The translations under genes were made by a program, and so were the position numbers. Positions 56,416 through 64,000 of a stretch of 64,000 nt of DNA are shown piece after piece. The DNA lies in the NCBI GenBank assembly GCA_015179025.1, contig WHUX01000081.1, positions 62,001 to 126,000 of the forward strand, read 5' to 3'. A model generated the notes under the pieces. That model worked only from the letters and a program-made list of their open reading frames with translations, was not told the DNA's origin and did not search any database. Position 1 is the stretch's first letter. Every line of letters begins with the position of its first letter. Origin of the DNA: Terfezia claveryi (lineage: Eukaryota; Ascomycota; Pezizomycetes; Pezizales; Pezizaceae).

Positions 56416-58399
56416 ATGTACTTAAGTAACTTCGCAGCGCCATCGGACGTGCCTGAATCACAGCAATCAACAATGACGACCGAATATCCCCCTACCCTCA
56501 CCCCCGAACAACACAACTTCCTCCTCACATCACTCACAGACTGGTCGCTCTCGCACGGGCTGGCAGTTCGCCCTCCACCGGCGTTTATCAAGGAAAACCC
56601 GAATAACGCACTAGCGACTCATGCCCCTGTGACGTGTTTCCCGTCAGTATTTCCCAGGGAGGCGTTTGTGAGGGCAAGGGAAATTCAGATGGCGTATAAT
56701 GAGTTGTATGCGGGAATTGCGTCGGAGAGAAGGGAGGAGTGGTTGGGGGAGATTATTGAGAAGTAAGTTTCTTTGTTTCCAGATGTGAGTCTGGGAGGGG
56801 GGAGGAAGAGAGAAAAAAACGGTGGGGCGGATGAATGTGTGTGGATGAGGACTGATGGTGTATGCGTGTGAGGGGGTTGTAGGATTGCGAGTGTGGATGA
56901 GTTTATTGCGCAGCTGTGGAAGGTTTACAAGGAAGTCAAGGCAGAAGGGTTCGTCCAGGTTGGAAGGCAATTGTGCAATTTTTTGCTTTCTTTCGGGCCG
57001 ATGGGGGGGACTATGAGTGGGGTTTGCTAACTCGTATGGTGTGGGAAATAGAGCCTGTCGCTAGGACTGTTCCGTTCGGATTATATGGTCCATGTGGACC
57101 CGAATAATGCGAATGCTACGCCGGATGTTCATCAGGTCGAGTTTAATACCATTGCATCGTCGTTTGGGGGGCTTGCGACAACGGTATCGCAAATGCATAG
57201 GTGAGTGAGCACTTGATTTTTTTTTGAGGGGGGGCTTGATTCTGTCGGGGTGTTCTAATGGGGGCTATAAAGGTACCTCTACCGTATAGGGGCCTACGGA
57301 GACGCACCGTATATCAATGAATCCTCGCTTCCGGATAATCCAGCTGTGACTGACCTGGCGGACGGCCTCGCCGAAGGGCACAAGGCATATGGAGAGGGTG
57401 TAGTCTCAAAGGAAATTGCTATCCTATTCCTCGTTCAAGACGGGGAGCGAAACATCTTTGACCAGCGGTCTCTAGAGTACTCCATTCTCGAGAGGTACCA
57501 TCCCATCCCTTTACTGAATACCCACAACATTCTAGCTGACCTCTCTCTAACCCCAGATACAATATCAAATGCTATCGTATCACCTTCTCTGAAATCCCCC
57601 TGCTCACCACCCTCCACCCCACCACCCGGGCCCTCCTATACCACCCTCCCCAACGCCCCTGCACATCCTCCCCCATCGAAATCTCTACGGTCTACTTCCG
57701 CGCCGGCTACGACCCCTCCGACTACCTCTCTCCTCAATCTTGGGCTTCCCGAGCCCATATCGAGCGTTCCCGCGCTATAAAATGCCCCACAATCCTCACC
57801 CAGCTCGCCGGGTCTAAAAAAATCCAGCAAGTCCTAGCTGCCCCCGCGCCACCCTCCTCCTCCGCCGCCACATTCTCTACCACATCATCCACCCTGCCAA
57901 CCTTCCTCCCCCACGCTACCCCAGAGACGATCGCGAAGCTCGAACGTACGTTTACGAAGATCTACCCGCTAGATACGTCGCCGCTTGGATTGCAGGCGAG
58001 GGAAATCGCCCTAGACCCCGTGCTGGCAATGGGCTATGTCCTCAAACCCCAGCGCGAGGGAGGAGGTAACAACATCTACAAATCCAAGATCCCAGCATTC
58101 CTAAACAGTATCCCTGAGGATCACTGGAGTGGGTATATCTTGATGGAGTTGATTGTGACTCCGGAAGGGGTGAGGAATATGGTGCTTAGGAATGGGGAGG
58201 CCATGGAGGGGGAGGTGGTGGGCGAGTTGGGGGTTTATGGGGTTTGTCTGTGGGATGCGGCTGCGGGGAAGGACGAGGTAGGGTGGGTGAAGGTTAATAG
58301 GGAGGCGGGGTGGTTGTTGAGGACGAAGGGCAGTGGGAGTGAGGAGGGGGCGTGGCGGCGGGGTTTGGCTTTGTGGATAGCGTGGTTTTGGTAGATTGA
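56416..58399 (+). CDS. Glutathione synthetase (one frameshift at the C-terminus)
   Basis: Joins gamma-glutamylcysteine and glycine using ATP; cytosolic. There are five exons: 56416-56762, 56883-56958, 57052-57200, 57273-57494 and 57557-58399. All are GT-AG and in phase. Motifs: RPPPAFIKENPNNALATHAPVT (cited in part), SLSLGLFRSDYM, QVEFNTIASSFGGL, YRIGAYGD, VYFRAGYDPSDY, YVLKPQREGGGNNIY (the glycine-rich ATP loop is in this region), YILMELI, GELGVYGVCLW and LLRTKGSGSEEG. The frame as given ends at 58394 in an unrelated AWRRGLALWIAWFW. Adding one G to the G5 run 58346-58350 yields GGVAAGFGFVDSVVLVD, the family's conserved C-terminus, with a stop at 58399 (545 residues). The second ATG (56473) is an alternative start. 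Confidence 0.92.
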
Positions 58400-59720
58400 G
58401 AGTACGGTACATCTTTGTATCACTTATGTTAGATTATCAACAAAAGATGGGTTGAGGTTTTTTTTGTTTTTCCGCGGGGGGGGGGGGGGGGGTTTCTTTT
58501 GTGCATACAGCAGAGTCTCTAGAACAATTAGACCAGGGTGAGAGCGTAATAGTAAGTTACGCGTTATTGATTTAGATGCTCTGGGGTTTCACACTGTATA
58601 CAATATCCAGTCCATGCGGATGAGAGCATAGCCAATGCTTAAATTTCATTTTCTTCCACCCCATTCCAAAATTCGCCGAAAAAGGTACAGGAAAACAAAA
58701 TAATATACAATCCCCAACACCCCTAACAAAACTCCCCCCCTTTTCTCCTTCATCCCAATGACCACTGCCAAATTCGCCACCGCCGGATCATATGGCCATT
58801 CACCACCCCCTCCCTACTTGCGCACGTATTCACATGCACATGCTCAAACCCCGCTCTGCACGCGCAGCAACCCAGAAATGAGAGCCTGTAGACAGGCGGA
58901 CAAAAGGATGGTAGGAGTCATACCTGCAGCCAAATACAGAGTTTATTACGTATTGGAACTCAAACTGACTTATGGTTACGAACTTTTCAGCTTCCCTAAA
59001 GGGAGTAGAAACAGGACCTCTTTCCACCAGAGACAGGTACGAGCTTTTCTTGTGAGGGGTAGTGCACTCAGTGACGGTATTTTGAGGGCTTGCATTTGAG
59101 AATGGGACTTTCTTTTTGTGGGGAGTGCAGGCACCCCTGGGGCAGCTGATGCCCAATTTGATTCTACCTACTAAGTGTTCATGGACATGGTATTCGTTGT
59201 AATCTGGCATATATTCCAGTTTCTAACAAGTCACCAAAAGAGCTGAGTGGGCAAATTTGTTGGGTCTTACCGCATATACAGTATAGCGTTCGGCGTGCCA
59301 CATAGTAAATAAGCATATTTTAGATACCCTCGCAGGCACGTGACATCTTGTTATAGCGAAACCTGGCTATAACGGTCAAATCCCAAAGTTCAATCAGACT
59401 CCTGGTGATAGTAGTCTAGGTGATAGAGCAGCAGCTTTATTTAAGTAGTCTCTCGTACAGGGTATTACCCTGAGTGAGTATACTCCACCAACCCCGATGA
59501 GTAAGCGGCTGCTCACGATAGCTCAGAGAGGTGTGATAAGGGTGGATGATAATCGTCATCTGGAGAGGTGTGACAATCAATTATCTAACCTATGGAGTGC
59601 AGATGGGTAAGGTTGGTCGGGGAGGCACTTTCCGGCACATAATTGAGGTGTATCGTATGTACCCGGCTCTGTCTTGAGTTGAGGGAGGTTATCAATGATA
59701 AACGGAGAGGCGTCTGTAAT
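58400..59720. other. Intergenic, GSH2 3' flank to Harbinger element
   Basis: Includes a G17 run (58477-58492). Small overlapping ORFs at 58758-59210 are not recognised. No RNA gene is seen. The last three bases (AAT, 59718-59720) are the left target duplication of the transposon. Confidence 0.5.
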
Positions 59721-59825
59721 AGAGGGATTTAGCAACCTTTTCTTGTTATTGTTACGGCTATTGTTACTAAGCAGAAATAGCCAAATAGTTAGCGGAAAAA
59801 TAAAAAAGAGGTTTTGCAGGTTCTG

Positions 59826-61013
59826 ATGTTAATGTTAATGTTAAGTGCGATCAACATCGGACATCCATCAACATCCATCAACATCGGACATCTTCAACAT
59901 CGGACATCCTCAAGAACAGACATCATGATAGTGGCAGCAGCAGCAGGAGCAGCAGCGGCAGCAACTCTAGCTATAGTGACCGCAAACGAGACTCAGGATA
60001 TCGCTATAACTATGCTGCAATACCCACGTTATCGACCACCGTTGGCATCCTCAGGGACTGCCACATTCAATCAGTTCTCGGAGATCGAGTGCATTGAGTT
60101 CTTTCGATTCACGCCAACTGAGATGGAACAGATACTTCTGTATTTCTGCCTGGACCAGATTATCTATCGCAATCGGCAGAAAGCAATACCAGAGCAGGCG
60201 TTGTATGTACTACTATCTCGGCTTTCTAGTAACAAACGGCTAAAGGATGACATGAGGTTGTTTGGAAAAAGTAGAGCATGGCAGTCTATGATTTTCAATG
60301 ATGTGGTTAGATACCTGGTGTACCAATATTCAGAGAAGTTAGAATGGGATCTCCGGCAGTTGACATATCAAAAGCTTCAAAGCTATGCGGAATATATAGG
60401 TGTTCGGGGGCGTGGAGCATCTGTATGGGGTTTTGTCGATGGTACATTGAAGGTGGTATGCCGACCTTCCAGATACCAGCGGAGGTGGTATTCAGGATAT
60501 AAAAAACGTCATGCAATTAAATTCCAAGCTATTACGATACCAGATGGGCTTATCTCTCATCTGGGTGGACCTTTTGAAGGTAAATTGAGGGATTGGGCTG
60601 CATGGAGGCAGTCCGGAATTGAAAACCATCTTTGTCAGGTTCATCAAAGTCCTCGCAATCGGCTGTACGTCTATGGTGATCCAGCATATAGTGCTGGATA
60701 CGGTGTTATAGGCCCATATAAGGCACTTCCAAATCGACCCCTCCCTCCAGAAACTCAAGTATTTAATGGCTATATGTTCTCACTTAGAATTGCAGTTGAG
60801 CATAGCTTTGGGAAGATATCAGCTCTATGGCCCTTTGTTACACATTCTCGAGGTTTAAAGATCGAACACTCTCCTATAGGAGCTTATTATATGGTTGCTA
60901 TTCTGTTAACCAATATACATACATGCCTTTATGGGAGTCAGATCTCAACACAATTTTCATGCCCCCCACCATCACTAAATGATTATCTTTCACTCAGTGT
61001 GGCGGCTCAATAA
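59826..61013 (+). CDS. PIF/Harbinger transposase (DDE_Tnp_4)
   Basis: Cuts and joins the element ends. The frame is open from 59814; the first ATGs are at 59826, 59832 and 59838, and another at 59925 would drop the low-complexity leader. It gives about 395 residues with no break. A leader rich in Ala and Met precedes FTPTEMEQILLYF and YRNRQKAIPEQALYVLLSRLS, typical of the family. The catalytic triad is visible: Asp in VWGFVDGTLK, Asp in YGDPAYSAGYG and Glu in IAVEHSFGKISALWPF. YSGYKKRHAIKFQAITIPDG also fits. It lies between TIRs and beside its partner gene, so it could be active. Confidence 0.9.
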   Translation: MLMLMLSAINIGHPSTSINIGHLQHRTSSRTDIMIVAAAAGAAAAATLAIVTANETQDIAITMLQYPRYRPPLASSGTATFNQFSEIECIEFFRFTPTEMEQILLYFCLDQIIYRNRQKAIPEQALYVLLSRLSSNKRLKDDMRLFGKSRAWQSMIFNDVVRYLVYQYSEKLEWDLRQLTYQKLQSYAEYIGVRGRGASVWGFVDGTLKVVCRPSRYQRRWYSGYKKRHAIKFQAITIPDGLISHLGGPFEGKLRDWAAWRQSGIENHLCQVHQSPRNRLYVYGDPAYSAGYGVIGPYKALPNRPLPPETQVFNGYMFSLRIAVEHSFGKISALWPFVTHSRGLKIEHSPIGAYYMVAILLTNIHTCLYGSQISTQFSCPPPSLNDYLSLSVAAQ

Positions 61014-61946
61014 TTGTCTAAGCAACAAATTGGTTTCCTGAGCTCGCTCATTTGCACGGCGGTTGGTTTCCTGAATAGATTCCTCGAGCTTTACCACCTT
61101 CGCTTCTATATCATTATTCTCTTTGCTTGGGTTATGTCCAGTTGAGCTTTGAGAGATAGCGTTTGCAAGCTTTTTCACAGCAGCAGCCATCAAAGTCCCA
61201 TTTTTCCGAACAACCTCCAAAACCTCTGCATTTCGATTCTTTATCTTTCGGCGCTTAGGTGGTGTTTGAACCTCTTCCACCTCGGTATTGTTGTCGGATT
61301 TGTTGCTAGATCGGGCTTTCTGGGACCATGTATGTAACAAGTTGGCTCGTGCCTTCTTCACGAGATTTTGCTCTTTTTCAACTTCTTCTTTACCCATTTG
61401 CGCTCGTTTACTTTCCTCTTGCTGTTCATTTAAATGAGCTATCCACTCAAAACAGGACTGTTTAAGCTCAGAATCCTACTGTACCGTACCTGTGAATTTA
61501 TGTTAGTCCTTATCTGTACAGTTGACCTATAGATATAGAGGCTTACCAGATTCCTTTTCTTCCTTTTTGATTAGAGTCTCAAATTGTGCAACAAGTGCAT
61601 TCATTGCTTGTTGGGGGTCACGCAATTCTTTACCAATCTCATCTTTTAAGAGATCTCGGATTTTCACCCAAAAGGCTTTCTTGTTACCATGTCGGTAGTC
61701 TGCTTGATACAAGATACAAAGACGAACAAGCTTGACCTTTTCGTCTTCTGAAAGTCTCACTCTGCTACCCGTTCTACCACTCGCAGTTAGGCCACTTGAG
61801 GTTGGTGTCGCATCACTTGGAGTTCGAATTCCACTGGAGATAGCACTCAAAAGAGGGGGTTGTACATGAGTGATTTGTGACTGATCTACCCCACAAGATA
61901 ACTCGCACTCTAAAGTGTGAAGATGACCTTGATCTTGAGTAGCCAT
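60990..61946 (-). CDS. Harbinger MYB/SANT-like accessory protein
   Basis: Partner protein that in PIF/Harbinger systems binds the element ends and helps transposase enter the nucleus. First exon 61946-61547: a Ser/Thr-rich start, then a trihelix-like block RLSEDEKVKLVRLCILYQADY, KKAFWVKIRDLLKDEIGKEL and NALVAQFETLIKKEEKESG (each word is part of the domain). It ends at a GTAAGC donor. The second part (about 61440 to 60990) holds HLNEQQEESKRAQ, a nuclear-localisation-like PPKRRKIKNR and a C-terminal coiled coil (EAKVVKLEESIQETNRR). The acceptor is uncertain. The obvious CAGTAG acceptor leaves a one-base phase conflict, while one at about 61441 (GGATAG) is in phase but drops SELKQSCFEW-like residues. 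Either splicing differs from my model or an indel is present. Confidence 0.7.
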
Positions 61947-62152
61947 ATCGGAGGTTTGGATGTGTTCTGATGATTATTCAAAGGTAGAGAGTGAGTGCAA
62001 GAGGGGTAGTTATTGATGGTAGATAACCACAAGTGTGCGGCTATTTTTATTTACTAACAAATGGTTGCTATGGTAACATCGGAACTTGTCGGGTTGCCAT
62101 GACAACTTAACAAGAATATTAACAAGAATCTAAGTTGCTAAATCCCTCTAAT

Positions 62153-63346
62153 GGAACAGGAGAATAGCGCTTTCTGATTGGATCCGGATGCTGCTTTTTC
62201 ATCAGTTGCAGCTAGATAGATACCGGTACCTCTTAGTACTTAATTACCTACCTATCTTTGCTAATATGCAGATCATTCTGCCTGCTGATGATCGTAACCA
62301 GACACAGCTTCAGACGGAATTTGCCAGCAAGTACATACCTAATCGGGGGCCCAATAATGGCGATCGTCTTTGTACTCGTAACTGTAGGTTCTTTCAGACG
62401 GGCAGAAGTCGCTGACAATACACTGTATGAAGGCAAACAGTCGCATGCACATTAATGGGGGAGAACGGCAGATGCGACGCAATAACCAGAACTATATACA
62501 GTAACTATACTCCTGTCTGGCCAGAAGTGCTGGCTACACCTGTTGGCGGAAATGTGCACAGCAAAAGGAGTAGGTACAGTACCATTTGAGATAACTGCAC
62601 TCAAGTACAATTACAATCTAACCCTCGGTCACTGGAACAAGAGCTTGGAGTATCAGCCCCTCCTTTAATATGCAATAGACCTCAGACCAACTGTGCGGCG
62701 GCTATCAGCCTGAGAAAATACCTATGTAAGTTCGCCGCGGAGATACTCTGCGTATCTGCTCTACATAGACTTGTGGTACCGGTAGACGCTTGCAGTAGAG
62801 CAAAACAATGCCCCTGTGATGATGTACGAGTCAAAAAGTGCCGAATACCTAACCGTCGCACGCAGCCGGTTCTTGTTTCGGTATGCAAGAAACTTCACGC
62901 ATACTGCGCCTAATACTGCGCCCGTGCTAGTATGTATCAATGCAGTCCAGCGTTAAAGCAGCCTCAACCGATATCTTGCTGCGAAGACTGTGGCTTCCCC
63001 CAGGTCTGATTCCTCCACACCCACCTCCATTTCAAGGTCTGGTGGCCTTCTGGGTATATTCAACGAACCCTCCCACCTCCCCGATCTTTACATACCTCGC
63101 CAATCGCTCATGCCATCTCTGGAAGTGGACAAGAACCGATAAAATAAAAACCAAGGGCGTGGGCTCACCTGCTGGATTGTGTTGTCGGAGGTTTGGGGAT
63201 TCTCCAAAGCAATTCACGGATCGATCTAGAGTCGAATAAAGGAAACGCAGCTTTGTTCTAGCTTAGGGGAAAATACAGGGACTTCCGTCACAGAACCAGT
63301 TTGCCGAAGCACTCCTGGGCTCCAACGTCATCACCAAGTCGGCAAC
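62153..63346. other. Intergenic, unassigned
   Basis: No gene recognised. ORFs of 60-100 codons (for example 62940-63239) have no visible domain. The final 100 bp could be the promoter of the ORF at 63347. Confidence 0.45.
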
Positions 63347-64000
63347 ATGACAACACCTAAGTGTGAGCAAACCGGTCACTTCTTTGGGTATCTCCCGGAG
63401 CACGATATAGGTTTCACCTGTTTCGAGTGTTTGGAGGAATTTGGCTCGTCGGGGCGGAGACCATGGGTTTACTCATCAGGTGGAATGGCCAGAGATTCCC
63501 GGAAACGAAGGTCGTTACACCTACCACAAGATGTTCCACAAGAGCCAGCTGTTGTCAGTGAGAAAGACGATCACGGCAGGCGAAGGTCGAAGCCCTGGAG
63601 ATGTCTACAAACAAGGTGCAAACTCCTAGCCTGCGACCGATGCGCGGAACTGCTGATAGATCCTGCATATGTATCATCAGCAAAAGACCGGGATCTGAGC
63701 AGGCTCCAAGGCAAGCGAAATTCTATTGTTGGATGTGAGGTGACAGTGCGAGCTGGGGCAGCTACACCTCCCGAACACCGAAAATCCAGGGAGATACGAG
63801 GATCTATGTATGAATCATTACTGGCACCGGTAGTACAACCAATCGCAGTCCCTGCGGGAGGAACTCTAGACTGTGACTCAGAGTCAGATCACGAGAGGTC
63901 AGGAGTGGATTTCCTGCGGGCGAAGCTGGTATATCGCCGCGCAGGTCATGCTGCAACCTCGGCATTAGCACATTTACACCGAGATAATCGCCCTGGGCGA
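63347..64000 (+). CDS. Unrecognised cysteine-containing protein, partial (runs off window)
   Basis: From the ATG at 63347 the frame stays open for 218 codons to the window edge. The N-terminus reads MTTPKCEQTGHFFGYLPEHD. Cysteine pairs are visible: FTCFECLEEF, then RCLQTRCKLLACDRCAELL, i.e. two CxxC motifs that could bind zinc. The rest is Ser/Arg-rich, then acidic (DCDSESDHERSG). I do not recognise the family. It may be a real gene of a lineage-specific family or an open stretch of a repeat; its far end is needed to decide. Confidence 0.4.
   Translation, partial: MTTPKCEQTGHFFGYLPEHDIGFTCFECLEEFGSSGRRPWVYSSGGMARDSRKRRSLHLPQDVPQEPAVVSEKDDHGRRRSKPWRCLQTRCKLLACDRCAELLIDPAYVSSAKDRDLSRLQGKRNSIVGCEVTVRAGAATPPEHRKSREIRGSMYESLLAPVVQPIAVPAGGTLDCDSESDHERSGVDFLRAKLVYRRAGHAATSALAHLHRDNRPGR

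Larger units (their letters stand above)
59721..62149. mobile_element. PIF/Harbinger DNA transposon, apparently complete
   Basis: 2429 bp. Terminal inverted repeats: AGAGGGATTTAGCAAC at 59721-59736 and its exact reverse complement at 62134-62149. Shared TTCTTGTTA subterminal words lie just inside. The 3-bp duplication AAT flanks both ends (59718-59720, 62150-62152), the duplication size of this superfamily. It carries the two expected genes: a DDE transposase (+) and a MYB/SANT-like DNA-binding protein (-), arranged tail to tail with 24 bp of overlap between the two stops. Confidence 0.88.

Noticed and set aside
1..64000. CRISPR arrays, bacterial operons, riboswitches
   Set aside because: No regularly spaced direct repeats with unique spacers were found. 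The gene structures are intron-containing and fungal, so prokaryotic features are not expected.

Overview
The window looks like a filamentous ascomycete (Pezizomycotina) chromosome segment. Genes have short GT-AG introns (46-120 nt) with CTAAC-like branch sites, and the housekeeping genes are typical of fungi. Genes sit in islands separated by long tracts rich in transposon debris. Such a low-density, retroelement-rich layout is reminiscent of truffle-like Pezizomycetes, but that placement is inference only; no rRNA or barcode is present.

Layout. 1-4.9 kb: low-complexity DNA and an ORF1/3'-end relic of a Tad-like LINE. 4.96-6.6 kb: TFIIIA-type nine-zinc-finger gene. 6.6-9.4 kb: repeats, a poly(A)-only insertion and Copia/LINE fragments. 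9.5-10.9 kb: mitochondrial malonyl-CoA:ACP transacylase. 11.7-14.3 kb: internally deleted Copia LTR element. 14.9-25.8 kb: the main gene island (PAF1, PEX11, SDHAF2, PRKRIP1-like, CCT3 and a TPT/DUF250 transporter). 26.2-27.7 kb: pogo/Fot1-like transposon relic. 28.1-28.4 kb: small secreted cysteine-rich protein. 31.3-32.3 kb: SBDS/Sdo1. 34.2-38.2 kb: a sorbitol-dehydrogenase-like MDR and a divergent SDR. 40.6-41.2 kb: 3' end of a second LINE family. 42.2-46.9 kb: condensin subunit 1 (10 exons). 47.2-54.3 kb: a transposon graveyard holding a LINE inserted into an old nuclease-like gene, gag relics, inverted-repeat ends and tandem repeats. 54.4-58.4 kb: NAD kinase and glutathione synthetase. 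59.7-62.15 kb: a complete-looking PIF/Harbinger element with TIRs and target-site duplication. 63.35 kb to the end: an unrecognised ORF that runs off the window.

The host genes are mostly unlinked housekeeping functions: transcription (TFIIIA, PAF1), splicing (PRKRIP1-like), ribosome maturation (SBDS), folding (CCT3), chromosome condensation, mitochondrial and redox metabolism (MCAT, SDHAF2, NAD kinase, GSH2) and peroxisomes (PEX11).

Two cross-cutting observations matter to any user. First, four otherwise well-conserved genes each need exactly one extra base in a C or G homopolymer, which suggests systematic homopolymer shortening in this assembly. Second, a 6-nt microexon is needed to rebuild a conserved motif in the transporter gene.
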